From contig NZ_JAAAUC010000006.1 in the NCBI RefSeq assembly GCF_009908165.1, forward strand, positions 124,001 to 188,000: 64,000 bases of DNA, read 5' to 3'. Below the pieces are notes generated by a model. It was not told the DNA's origin. It was given only the letters and a program-made list of their open reading frames with translations, and did not search any database. This document shows positions 56,181-64,000 of the stretch, piece by piece (the first letter of the stretch is position 1; each line of letters starts with the position of its first letter). A program made the translations under genes and the position numbers. This DNA comes from Frigidibacter albus. Its GTDB lineage: Bacteria > Pseudomonadota > Alphaproteobacteria > Rhodobacterales > Rhodobacteraceae.

Positions 56181-56984
56181 TCAGGCCAGTTTCTTGCCCT
56201 TGACGTTCGCCCAGATCCGCTTGTTCGTCAGATACAGCAGCACCGACAGCATCCCCAGGAACAGCACGGCGACGAAGCCGACCTGCTTGCGCGCCATCAT
56301 CTTCGGCTCTGCCGTCCACATCATGAACGCCGCGAGGTCTTCGGCCATGTGCTCCACCGTGGCGGGATGCCCGTCTGCATAGGTCACAAGGTCTTCCGAC
56401 AGCGGCGGCGGCATCGAGATCCAGCCGCCCGGGAAGGCGGTGTTGGCGTAGAACAGCGTGCCCGCTTCCTCTTTCTCCTCGCCGGTATAGCCGGTGAGCA
56501 GCGAGACCAGGTATTCCGGGCCGCCGGTGCCGTTCAGCAGCTGGCTGATGCCGGTGCCGTAGGGACCGTGAAAGCCGGCACGCGCCTTGGCCATCAGCGA
56601 CAGGTCCGGGCCCATGCCCATCCCGGTCACGGTGGGGAAGTGGTCGGTCGGCACGCGGGGGCGGGTGTCATCCAGCTCGGCATCGTAGATGTCGAACTGG
56701 GCGGCATAGGCGCGGACCTGATCGGCGGGCAGATGCGGCCCGCCTTCGTCGGCCAGGCTGCGGATCGGCACGAACTTCATCCCGTGGCAGGCGGCGCAGA
56801 CCTCGGTATAGACCTGAAGCCCACGCTGCAGCTGGAACTCGTCGAAGGTGCCGAACGGCCCCTCGAAGCTGAACGAGGTGTCGTGGATATGGCCTTCGGC
56901 GCCGGCGGCAAGGGCCGCGCTGCCGAACAAGGTGCCCGAGAGCGCCAGGGCCGAGAGGGCGGAGAGTGCGAGTTTCCTCATCAT
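56181..56984 (-). CDS. petC: Cytochrome c1 of the bc1 complex
   Basis: Membrane-anchored c-type cytochrome that accepts electrons from the Rieske centre. The 267-aa protein has a signal peptide ([21 protein letters not shown]), the haem motif CAACHGMKF, the probable Met ligand in WISMPPPL and a C-terminal anchor helix ([20 protein letters not shown]). The ATG at 56984 follows AAAGGA; an ATG overlapping the petB stop (57005) is an alternative. Between the YLVSLLTG and WISMPPPL blocks it lacks the Cys-containing insert I recall from R. sphaeroides and R. capsulatus cytochrome c1. Confidence 0.94.
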   Translation of the reverse strand: MMRKLALSALSALALSGTLFGSAALAAGAEGHIHDTSFSFEGPFGTFDEFQLQRGLQVYTEVCAACHGMKFVPIRSLADEGGPHLPADQVRAYAAQFDIYDAELDDTRPRVPTDHFPTVTGMGMGPDLSLMAKARAGFHGPYGTGISQLLNGTGGPEYLVSLLTGYTGEEKEEAGTLFYANTAFPGGWISMPPPLSEDLVTYADGHPATVEHMAEDLAAFMMWTAEPKMMARKQVGFVAVLFLGMLSVLLYLTNKRIWANVKGKKLA

Positions 56985-57001
56985 CTGTGCTGTCCTTTCG
57001 C

Positions 57002-58339
57002 TCATTCGGCCGCGACGGTCTTGGTGCCGCCGGTGTTCGGAGAGTAGTGGGCGTTGAAGTCTTCCTCGATCGTCGCCGGCGGCGTGAGCGGCTTTTCGAT
57101 CACCCCCAGCAGCGGCAGAAGCACGAGGAAATAGGCGAACCAGTAGGTGGAGCCGATCAGCGAGATCCAGGGATAGATCCCCTCGGTCGGCATCGCGCCG
57201 ACCCAGGTCAGCACCACGAAGTCGATCACCAGCAGCGCGAACCACCACTTGAACATCGGGCGGTAGCGGCCCGAACGCACCGAGGAGGTATCGAGCCAGG
57301 GCGCCAGCGCCATGACCGCGATGGCGCCGAACATGGCGACCACGCCGAAGAACTTGGCGTCGACGATGCCGAAGGTCACGAGCTGCACCAACTGCACCAC
57401 CCAGACATCGGCGGTGAAGGCGCGCAGGATCGCGTAGAAGGGCAGGAAGTACCATTCGGGCACGATATGCGCCGGGGTCGAGAGCGGGTTCGCCTCGATG
57501 TAGTTGTCGGGGTGGCCAAGGTAGTTGGGCATGAAGCCGACGATGGCGAAGAACACCATCAGGATCACAGCCAGCGCGAACAGGTCCTTCATCACGAAAT
57601 AGGGCCAGAACGGAACGGTGTCCTTGGCGGCCTCTTCCTTCGAGGTGCGGCGGACGTCCACCCCGGTCGGGTTGTTGTTGCCGGTGGTGTGGAAGGCCCA
57701 GATGTGGATGGCGACCAGCGCCGCGATCACGAAGGGCAGCAGGTAATGCAGCGAGAAGAAGCGGTTGAGCGTGGCGTTGTCGACCGCCGGGCCGCCAAGC
57801 AGCCAGGTCTGCAGCGACCCGCCGATGCCGGGGATGGCGCCGAACAGGCCGGTGATCACCGTGGCACCCCAGAACGACATCTGGCCCCAGGGAAGCACGT
57901 AGCCCATGAAGGCGGTGGCCATCATCAGCAGGTAGATGATCATGCCGATGATCCAGGTCACCTCGCGCGGGGCCTTGTAGGAACCGTAGTACAGGCCGCG
58001 GAAGATGTGCAGGTAGACGGCGATGAAGAACAGCGAGGCGCCGTTGGCATGCATGTAGCGCAGCATGTAGCCGCCGTTGACGTTGCGCATGATGTGCTCG
58101 ACCGAGGCAAAGGCCATGTCGACATGCGGGGTGTAATGCATCACCAGCACGATGCCGGTCACGATCTGCAGGACGAGGCAGAAGGTCAGCACGATGCCCC
58201 AGATCCACATCCAGTTCAGGTTCTTGGGCGTGGGGATCATGATGGTGTCATAGAGCAGCCCGACGATCGGCAGGCGCTTGTGAAGCCATTTTTCGGCGCC
58301 CGACTTGGGCTCGTAGTGGTCGTGCGGGATACCAGCCAT
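57002..58339 (-). CDS. petB: Cytochrome b of the bc1 complex
   Basis: Eight-helix quinol oxidase core with two b haems. The 445-aa protein has the Qo-site PEWY motif ([15 protein letters not shown]), [15 protein letters not shown], and the [14 protein letters not shown] segment, and the N- and C-terminal extensions of the Rhodobacter type. It lies 11 bp after petA. Confidence 0.97.
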   Translation of the reverse strand: MAGIPHDHYEPKSGAEKWLHKRLPIVGLLYDTIMIPTPKNLNWMWIWGIVLTFCLVLQIVTGIVLVMHYTPHVDMAFASVEHIMRNVNGGYMLRYMHANGASLFFIAVYLHIFRGLYYGSYKAPREVTWIIGMIIYLLMMATAFMGYVLPWGQMSFWGATVITGLFGAIPGIGGSLQTWLLGGPAVDNATLNRFFSLHYLLPFVIAALVAIHIWAFHTTGNNNPTGVDVRRTSKEEAAKDTVPFWPYFVMKDLFALAVILMVFFAIVGFMPNYLGHPDNYIEANPLSTPAHIVPEWYFLPFYAILRAFTADVWVVQLVQLVTFGIVDAKFFGVVAMFGAIAVMALAPWLDTSSVRSGRYRPMFKWWFALLVIDFVVLTWVGAMPTEGIYPWISLIGSTYWFAYFLVLLPLLGVIEKPLTPPATIEEDFNAHYSPNTGGTKTVAAE

Positions 58340-58350
58340 GGGTGCGCTCC

Positions 58351-58917
58351 TCAGCCCAGCAGAATAGTGGTTTCGTCGGAAAACTGCGCGGTCGGGACCG
58401 GCAGGTTCTCTGGCGCGGGACCTTTGCGGATACGGCCGGAGGTGTCGTAATGCGAGCCGTGGCAGGGGCAGAACCAGCCGCCGAAGTCACCGGCGCCATT
58501 GCCGATCGGCACGCAGCCAAGGTGGGTACACACGCCCATCATCACCAGCCATTCGCCGGCTTCGTCCATCGAGCGGTTCACGTCCGAGGCATCGGCATCG
58601 GCGGGCGCGTTGGCGTTGCGGGCGAAGCGGTCGATCATGTCGGCTGCGGTGTCTTCCGACCGGGCGCGCTCGATTTCCTCGGGCGTGCGGCGGCGGATGA
58701 ACACCGGCTTGCCGCGCCATTTCACGGTCAGCTGGGTGCCGGTCTCGACACCGCTGATATCGACGAAGATCGAGGACAGGGCCTGAACGTCGGCAGAGGG
58801 GTTCATCTGGTTCACCAGCGTGAAGCCTGCCGCGCCCGCGGCGATGGCTCCGGCGCCGGCCGTGGCGTAGTAGAGGAAATCTCTGCGGGTGCCTGCGTGG
58901 TCTTCTGCGTGGGACAC
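58351..58917 (-). CDS. petA: Rieske iron-sulfur subunit of the bc1 complex
   Basis: The 188-aa subunit is exported by the Tat route ([15 protein letters not shown] near the N-terminus, which stays as the membrane anchor). Its 2Fe-2S ligands are in [10 protein letters not shown] and [10 protein letters not shown] chose the GTG at 58917 ([14 protein letters not shown]), which has GGGAG at good spacing and matches Rhodobacter homologues; an upstream ATG at 58971 would add 18 residues before the Tat signal. It is the first gene of petABC, with a 262-bp divergent upstream region. Confidence 0.96.
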   Translation of the reverse strand: MSHAEDHAGTRRDFLYYATAGAGAIAAGAAGFTLVNQMNPSADVQALSSIFVDISGVETGTQLTVKWRGKPVFIRRRTPEEIERARSEDTAADMIDRFARNANAPADADASDVNRSMDEAGEWLVMMGVCTHLGCVPIGNGAGDFGGWFCPCHGSHYDTSGRIRKGPAPENLPVPTAQFSDETTILLG

Positions 58918-59179
58918 GTGTGTTCTCCCTTCCCTGGCCGCGGACAGGGCCAAATACGGTGATTGGGCCACGGTTTGCGCAGCCTTATGGGCCGGTGTTT
59001 AGCGGCCAATCCGGGGCCAGTCCAGCGGACAATCGGGCGCAGGCGGGCAGGGCGGCGCGGTTGTTGCAAGGCGATGACTCAGTGAACCTTGGAACCGAAC
59101 GGGGTGGTGGTGCGTTTAGCCGCGTTACGCGGACCGTTGCATTTTGTCTGGCGGACCAGGGGTGGGCAAGGGGCTGCAG

Positions 59180-59848
59180 ATGAGACATCAGGGGAGACGG
59201 GGCGCTGTCTTTGCGGCCGCGATCTGGGCGGCGGTGACCGGGACGGCGGTGAGCGGGACGGCGGCAGGGGCGGGACAGCTTGAGATCAGCGTGTATGGCG
59301 GCGTGCAATCTGCGCCGCCCAGCCGGATCGACAGCCCGGCGGCAGGCGGGGACCGCGTCACCTGGAAGGGGCGCTCGTTCGAGGAGCCGCCCTACTACGG
59401 GGTCCGGGCGACATGGTGGCAAAATGACCGCTGGGGTTGGGGCGTCGAGGTGAACCATGCCAAGGTCTATGCCGATGACCCCGAGGATTATGGCTACAAC
59501 CGGCTGGAATTCACCGACGGGATAAACTTCGTCACCGCGAACGTCTTCCGCCGCTGGCAGCAGCCGGACAGGCGCATCACCCCATATGTTGGGGCGGGTT
59601 TCGGCGTCGCCATACCGCATGTGGATGTGCAGCCCATCGGTGGCGCGCAGACCTTCGGCTTTCAGGTCACCGGGCCGGTGGTGCAGCTGGTCGCAGGCGC
59701 CAGCTATGCGCTGGATGACCGCTGGTCGGTGTTCGGCGAGTACAAGGGCACCTGGTCGCGCCACAAGGCCGATCTCGACTCGGGCGGAAGCCTGAAGACC
59801 GAGCTTCAGACCAACGCGCTGAACATCGGGATCAGCCGCAAGTTCTGA
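59180..59848 (+). CDS. Outer-membrane beta-barrel protein
   Basis: The 222-aa protein has a signal peptide (about residues 1-30, ending near AAGA-GQ). Alternating aromatic strands (ITPYVGAGFGVAIPH, WSVFGEYKGTWSRH) and the C-terminal Phe (NIGISRKF) are typical of a small beta-barrel of the OMP_b-brl type. Function unknown. It is divergent from petA and convergent with the next GST gene by 4 bp. Confidence 0.82.
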   Translation: MRHQGRRGAVFAAAIWAAVTGTAVSGTAAGAGQLEISVYGGVQSAPPSRIDSPAAGGDRVTWKGRSFEEPPYYGVRATWWQNDRWGWGVEVNHAKVYADDPEDYGYNRLEFTDGINFVTANVFRRWQQPDRRITPYVGAGFGVAIPHVDVQPIGGAQTFGFQVTGPVVQLVAGASYALDDRWSVFGEYKGTWSRHKADLDSGGSLKTELQTNALNIGISRKF

Positions 59849-59852
59849 GCCG

Positions 59853-60464
59853 TCAGGCGGGCGGCCGGGTTGCCTGCATCGAGGCGCGTTCCGCGAATCC
59901 GGCATACCAGCCGGCGAGGGTTTCGCGGCCCGCGCGCCAGTCGCGGGGGGCGTGGCGGAAGTCGAGATAGGACAGCGCGCAGGCGACGGAGATCTGGCCC
60001 ATGTCCAGCGCCGGGTCTTCGAGATGGGCCATCCAGCGGTCCTGCAGCGTGTCGAGCGAGCGGGCGATCTTGGTCCATTGCCCGTCTTCCCAAGGGGCGA
60101 AGCGCTTGTCTTCAGGGCGAATTTTCTCTTCATACACCATCAGGATCGCCGCATCGAGGATGCCGTCGGCGGTGGCTTCCAGCACCAGCGTGTCCCACAG
60201 CCGCTCGCTATCGGGGTAGAGACCGGCGCCGGCGCGGGTATCTAGATACCGGCAGATCACCCGGCTGTCATAGAGGGCGCGGCCATCGGCCAGCTCCAGC
60301 GCCGGGATCTTGCCAAGCGGGTTGTGCATCACCGGCATGGAGCCGGGATCGACCGGGTTGCCGGTGGCGGGGATCAGCATCACATCGGCGGCCTGGCCGG
60401 TTTCCAGCAGGAGGACCATGACCTTGCGGACATAGGGAGAGGTGGGGGAGTGGAAGAGGCGCAT
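59853..60464 (-). CDS. Glutathione S-transferase family protein
   Basis: The 203-aa GST has MRLFHSPTSPYVRKVMVLLLETG (SPY active loop), KIPALELADG and DSRVICRYLD. The C-terminal domain is helical (LSYLDFRHAPRDW). The substrate is unknown. Its 5' side faces the accessory insert at 60781. Confidence 0.9.
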   Translation of the reverse strand: MRLFHSPTSPYVRKVMVLLLETGQAADVMLIPATGNPVDPGSMPVMHNPLGKIPALELADGRALYDSRVICRYLDTRAGAGLYPDSERLWDTLVLEATADGILDAAILMVYEEKIRPEDKRFAPWEDGQWTKIARSLDTLQDRWMAHLEDPALDMGQISVACALSYLDFRHAPRDWRAGRETLAGWYAGFAERASMQATRPPA

Positions 60465-60780
60465 GGGGGATCCGTTCGCGGGAGGGGATTGCGGACGGAT
60501 GCTAGGGGCGCGGGGCGGGCGTGTCCATCGCCGGTGGGGTGGTTATGCAGAACCCGGTGCAAGCCCTTGGGAACATGAGATTTCAGTATATGGAACCCAT
60601 ATGGAAACCGTATGGGAGTCATACATACGAATTGCCGCAACCCTGCCGCCTCAGACCTTGCTCCCTTGAACGCTCGATGCGCGTTGAAGCAATCGCCAAA
60701 GATGTGGCGAACGAATGCTTGCAATGGCAAGGTGCGTAGGCGGGATTTTTCATTGGGGCTGTTAGGGAAGGGAATTTAGT
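60465..60780. other. Intergenic region at the edge of the accessory insert
   Basis: A 316-bp gap between divergent gst and the accessory pair. It contains phased array d (60591-60629) and an AT-richer leader (60681-60780) whose GGGAAGGG precedes the TTG start. No gene is evident. Confidence 0.75.
60591..60629 (+). repeat. 11-bp-phased array, copy d
   Basis: TGGAACCCATA (60591-60601), TGGAAACCGTA (60602-60612) and TGGGAGTCATA (60613-60623) are followed by CATACG (60624-60629) and AATT. It closely parallels copy a at 222. An ATGCAGAACCC word, as in copies b and c, occurs 47 bp upstream at 60544. Confidence 0.85.
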
Positions 60781-61782
60781 TTGGGGAAGAAAGCAACGGT
60801 TCAATACCGGGAATTGAAGGCCGAGGGCCCGCTTGAGGGTGTCGAGCTCAAGGCGATGTTGGTCGGTATTTTACGACGTAGTAGAGAGCACCACACGATC
60901 GGAGAAAACGCCCGCCTGAGGGTCATCGATCTGGAGCAAGACGGGACGTTCGTGATCCTAAACAAGGTTTCATCTCCTGATACATGGGACGGTGCGATAT
61001 TCTGCGGGCAACTGATCCATCTTCACACAGGTGCCGATGTGCAGGCCGTTCTTCAGTCACTCGACGAGGATACCGATGAGTTCATCCTGCAGAACGTCCA
61101 GCTTGGAGACGGCGCGCGGGTGGTTAAGGGGGTCTTGTACTTTGCGGTGCACAAGAACCACGTCGGGCTCATCGAGGGGCATTCCGTGAGGGGCCAGTTG
61201 CTGGAGAGATACTTCACCGCCCTGTTCCAGCAGGCCGGCGAACTTGAACCTGGACAGCAGGTGATTTTGAGAGGGCAGTTCTCGGCAGAAGGCCAGAAAG
61301 GGCTTACGGAATTTAGCGACCTGACGATCAATGCGCGACCAAAGCTCGCGTCCACTGCAGATGCTCTGCCTCAGATGATCGAAGAAGAACGCGCGGCCGG
61401 CCTAGCTAGGGATGAGGGACATAACGTCTTTGACATCCTGCGCTTGATGGGCTGGCCGGAGCAGGCGCTGGAGCGGCTTGAAGCTCAGATTCCGGTAGGT
61501 GGGCGGATCGAAGGGCTCTTCAAGGTGTTCATCAAGATCAAGCGGTCGAAGCTACGGATTCCTAGGGCCGCGGTCGATGAGGCCTTGCGGAACTTCGAAC
61601 CTTCGGAGCTTGGCCTTCAAGGGGACGGGCGCGAGAAAGGTGGACTGGTGAAGCTATCTGTGGTGAAGGACGTCCGCACCGATGGCTCCCTTCTCGACCC
61701 CGAAGATGCTATGGCTAAGATCATCGAGGCCCTTCATGAGTGGGCCGCAGCAGGAAAAATCGATTGTCGCTTCGACAGCTGA
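60781..61782 (+). CDS. Unrecognised 333-aa soluble protein, first gene of accessory pair
   Basis: I do not recognise a named domain. The protein is acidic and mixed alpha/beta without transmembrane segments or a signal peptide. An N-terminal part (1-180) has HTIGENARLRVIDLEQDGTFV and VLYFAVHKNHVGLIEG; a C-terminal part (245-333) has FKVFIKIKRSKLRIPRAAVDEAL. The pattern of short strands followed by a basic K-rich segment vaguely recalls lambda RexA, but no alignment was done. It starts at a TTG after GGGAAGGG. Base composition and codon use (AAA, TTA, AGA and CTA codons) are AT-richer than the neighbours, suggesting acquisition. The next gene overlaps it by 43 bp. Confidence 0.75.
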   Translation: MGKKATVQYRELKAEGPLEGVELKAMLVGILRRSREHHTIGENARLRVIDLEQDGTFVILNKVSSPDTWDGAIFCGQLIHLHTGADVQAVLQSLDEDTDEFILQNVQLGDGARVVKGVLYFAVHKNHVGLIEGHSVRGQLLERYFTALFQQAGELEPGQQVILRGQFSAEGQKGLTEFSDLTINARPKLASTADALPQMIEEERAAGLARDEGHNVFDILRLMGWPEQALERLEAQIPVGGRIEGLFKVFIKIKRSKLRIPRAAVDEALRNFEPSELGLQGDGREKGGLVKLSVVKDVRTDGSLLDPEDAMAKIIEALHEWAAAGKIDCRFDS

Positions 61783-62354
61783 AATGGCTTGCACTGATCG
61801 CGGCAGCGCTTAGCGGCGCGCTGCTGTCGCCGGACATTCTGTCCGGCGACCCTGCCCGCATGCTCGTCACTTTCTTAGGGCTCGTTTCTGCGAGCATCCT
61901 TCCGACCGCTTCCCTCGTCATCGGAAGTATGGCTGGGACCGGGCGATCAGTTAAGCAGATCGTGGGGCTCTTCGAAGAGCTGCAGGGAGCGATTCGCGCG
62001 CTTTTTTCGACGTTTGGCCTGGTAGCTTTGGCGTTTGGGATGCTGCTAGTTTTCACAATGGTGCCAAGATGGGACCTCCGGGTGACGGTGCAAGGCATTG
62101 AAGTGGTGGTATTGGATCTGCCGCGCAGGTGCGTGCAGGTGCTAGTTGCGATCAGTTCAGTCGTAGCAGCGATCAGGGCGATCAAGGTGCCAGATCTCCT
62201 GCTTCGGGTCTTAGAGATCAAAGCCGAAATCGCTGTTTTCGAGGCGCGAAAGTCCCTCCGCGAGCAAGCCCCGACCGAGGCGGACGTAAAGCAGATGTTC
62301 AAGAAAAAAGAAGGCTTCGGGGTGTCAGTGGTGCTTGAGCGCTCCGAGCACTAG
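61740..62354 (+). CDS. Probable four-helix membrane protein, second gene of accessory pair
   Basis: A 204-aa protein with a basic N-terminus and hydrophobic segments at about residues 15-33, 41-63, 85-108 and 131-148, then a charged cytosolic tail (EIKAEIAVFEARKSLREQ, FKKKEGF). The GTG start at 61740 lies inside the upstream gene (43-bp overlap), implying coupled translation. No family is recognised. A membrane effector controlled by the upstream protein is a working hypothesis. Composition is AT-richer than the flanks. Confidence 0.72.
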   Translation: MGRSRKNRLSLRQLKWLALIAAALSGALLSPDILSGDPARMLVTFLGLVSASILPTASLVIGSMAGTGRSVKQIVGLFEELQGAIRALFSTFGLVALAFGMLLVFTMVPRWDLRVTVQGIEVVVLDLPRRCVQVLVAISSVVAAIRAIKVPDLLLRVLEIKAEIAVFEARKSLREQAPTEADVKQMFKKKEGFGVSVVLERSEH

Positions 62355-62400
62355 CTTCCTTCCGGCCAGCATGCCATTCATGTGCCCCGCATCGCCCGCC

Positions 62401-63660
62401 TCAGGCCAGAAGCTGCGTCCCGTTCTGGCCGGTGATGGCGGCGGTCAGGATGGTGCCTTCGGGCTGATCGACGCTGAAGGCGACCTCGGTAAACTGCTCG
62501 GTGCGGCCCATGCGGGGGCCCTCGGTCAGGATCAGGTGGCGGCGGCCTTGCTGTGCTTGCAGGTGCCCGGCCAGCCGCGCCTGGCCGGCGGCGCGCAGAC
62601 GGGCGGCGCGGTCCTTGATCGCCGGGCCGCGGACCTGCGGCATCCGGGCGGCGGGGGTGCCGTTCCGGGGGCTGAACGGAAAGACGTGCAGGAAGGTCAG
62701 CCCGCAATCTTCGACCAGTTTCAGCGAGTTTTCGAACATCGCCTCGGTCTCGGTCGGGAAGCCGGCGATGATGTCGGCGCCGAAGACCATGTCGGGGCGC
62801 AGGCGCCGGGCGTCTTCGCAGAATCGGATTGCGTCGTCGCGCAGGTGGCGGCGCTTCATCCGCTTCAGGATCATGTCATCCCCGGCCTGCAGCGACAGGT
62901 GCAGGTGCGGCATCAGCCGGGATTCGGTGGCGACGGCCAGCATCAGGTTGTCATCGGCCTCGATCGAGTCGATCGAGCTGATCCGCAGGCGGGGCAGGTC
63001 GGGCACGAGGCGCAGGATGCGCATCACCAGATCGCCGAGGCGCGGCGTGCCGGGCAGGTCGGCGCCCCAGCTGGTGAGATCGACGCCGGTCAGCACCACC
63101 TCGTTGAAGCCGCGCCCCACAAGGCGCTTGATCTGCTCGATCACCACGCCGGCGGGGACGGAGCGGGAATTGCCGCGGCCGAAGGGGATGATGCAGAAGG
63201 TGCAGCGATGATCGCAGCCGTTCTGGACCTGCACATAGGCGCGGTGGCGGCCGAAGCCGTCGATCAGGTGGCCGGCGGTTTCGGTGACCGACATGATGTC
63301 ATCGACGAGGATCTTCTCGGTCGCGCCGATCAGGTCGGGCACGCGCGAGGCGAGGCCCTCCCAGGTGCCGGCCTGCATCTTCTCGGTATTGCCGATGACG
63401 CGGGCAACCTCGGGCATGGCGGCGAAGGTTTCGGGCTCTGTCTGCGCGGCGCAGCCGGTGACGATGATGGTGGCGCCGGGATGGGCGCGGGACAGGCGGC
63501 GGATTTCCTGCTTGGCCTTGCGCACCGCCTCGGCCGTCACGGCGCAGGTGTTGACGACCACGGCGTTTTCCACGCCTGCGGCCGCCGAAAGCTCTTTCAT
63601 CGCTTCGGTTTCATAGGCGTTGAGGCGGCAGCCCAGGGTGGCGAAAACAGGGGCGGTCAT
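62401..63660 (-). CDS. mtaB: tRNA t6A37 methylthiotransferase MtaB
   Basis: Radical-SAM enzyme that converts t6A to ms2t6A at tRNA position 37. The 419-aa protein has the N-terminal UPF0004 domain ([31 protein letters not shown]), the radical SAM CxxxCxxC as [10 protein letters not shown], and a TRAM-like C-terminus. It overlaps dapF by 4 bp (ATGA), an arrangement common in alphaproteobacteria. Confidence 0.94.
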   Translation of the reverse strand: MTAPVFATLGCRLNAYETEAMKELSAAAGVENAVVVNTCAVTAEAVRKAKQEIRRLSRAHPGATIIVTGCAAQTEPETFAAMPEVARVIGNTEKMQAGTWEGLASRVPDLIGATEKILVDDIMSVTETAGHLIDGFGRHRAYVQVQNGCDHRCTFCIIPFGRGNSRSVPAGVVIEQIKRLVGRGFNEVVLTGVDLTSWGADLPGTPRLGDLVMRILRLVPDLPRLRISSIDSIEADDNLMLAVATESRLMPHLHLSLQAGDDMILKRMKRRHLRDDAIRFCEDARRLRPDMVFGADIIAGFPTETEAMFENSLKLVEDCGLTFLHVFPFSPRNGTPAARMPQVRGPAIKDRAARLRAAGQARLAGHLQAQQGRRHLILTEGPRMGRTEQFTEVAFSVDQPEGTILTAAITGQNGTQLLA

Positions 63661-64000
63661 GCGTGGCGGGCCAGGAAGTCGGGCGTCAGCCAGCCGTCGA
63701 AGACATGGGCCGTGGGGCCGGTCATCCAGACGCCGTCTTCGCGCCAGTCGATCTGCAGCGTGCCGCCATCGACATGCACGGTGACGCAGCGGCCGGTGAG
63801 GCCGCGGCGGGCGGCGGCGACCGCGGCGGCGCAGGAGCAGGAGCCGGAGGCGAGGGTGATGCCGGTGCCACGTTCCCAGATGCGCAGGCGGATCGAGTCG
63901 TGCGAGAGGACCTGCACGAACTCCACATTGGTGCGCTGGGGGAACAGCGGGTGATGCTCGAAGGCAGGGCCGTCGGCGGCAAGGTTCACGGCTTCGGCAT
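63657..64000 (-). CDS. dapF: Diaminopimelate epimerase, C-terminal part
   Basis: Interconverts LL- and meso-diaminopimelate for lysine and peptidoglycan. The gene runs off the right edge; about 113 C-terminal residues are visible ([53 protein letters not shown]). At the second catalytic-Cys position, where the family motif is ACG[ST]G, this protein reads ASGSC, with Ser where Cys is expected and Cys two and four positions later. Whether this is normal for the lineage I cannot tell. Confidence 0.9.
   Translation of the reverse strand, partial: AEAVNLAADGPAFEHHPLFPQRTNVEFVQVLSHDSIRLRIWERGTGITLASGSCSCAAAVAAARRGLTGRCVTVHVDGGTLQIDWREDGVWMTGPTAHVFDGWLTPDFLARHA

Overview
The window is a high-GC alphaproteobacterial chromosome segment, most likely from the Rhodobacteraceae (Rhodobacter/Cereibacter/Tabrizicola-like). 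The evidence is the petPR regulator pair, a petABC cytochrome bc1 operon whose proteins read like those of Rhodobacter, the rnd-kdsD-lptCAB-rpoN-hpf-ptsN block, and the GT14/sulfotransferase glycan genes. No rRNA operon, prophage, insertion sequence or CRISPR array is visible. One tRNA (Leu-CAG) and one TPP riboswitch are present.

Layout. 1-4.5 kb: the 5' end of a radC-like gene, dnaJ and dnaK (heat-shock promoter and terminator visible), and alkB. 4.5-15.8 kb: a surface-polysaccharide block with an export permease, cysQ, kdsB, a GT2, galU, galE, a GT4, a GT2/92-like transferase, a GT14 protein and a double-domain sulfotransferase. 15.9-21.8 kb, minus strand: rnd-kdsD-lptC-lptA-lptB-rpoN-hpf-ptsN, the LPS-transport and nitrogen-PTS operon. 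22-31.6 kb: tRNA-Leu, an NDUFA9-like protein, uppP, and gltD and gltB separated by two unrelated genes. 31.6-35 kb: a GC-rich mosaic repeat on each side of mtgA-gst-queG. 35-36 kb: ohrR/ohr with two identical-type operators. 36-45 kb: ilvE, petP-petR, xseB-ispA-dxs, an MFS pump, an SDR, a SelW-like protein and topoisomerase IB. 45.4-49.1 kb: ade-amn (AMP to adenine to hypoxanthine) and hup. 49-52.6 kb: an EamA transporter, a GST, a WYL regulator and aroC. 52.7-56.1 kb: a TPP riboswitch and thiBPQ. 56.2-58.9 kb: petABC. 59-60.5 kb: a beta-barrel protein and a GST. 60.5-62.4 kb: a lower-GC two-gene accessory insert. 62.4-64 kb: mtaB and the 3' end of dapF.

How the parts fit. Most of the window is housekeeping. 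Three things stand out. (1) A two-gene insert (60781-62354) pairs an unrecognised 333-aa soluble protein with an overlapping gene for a probable four-helix membrane protein; its architecture recalls phage-exclusion pairs such as lambda RexA/RexB. It is the best candidate here for an undescribed system. (2) Four intergenic sites carry tandem 11-bp units of consensus TGGAANCCATA ending in CATAYG, repeated at one helical turn. (3) The glycan block joins a PAP phosphatase gene (cysQ) with a GT14 enzyme and a sulfotransferase, which suggests a sulfated surface glycan.
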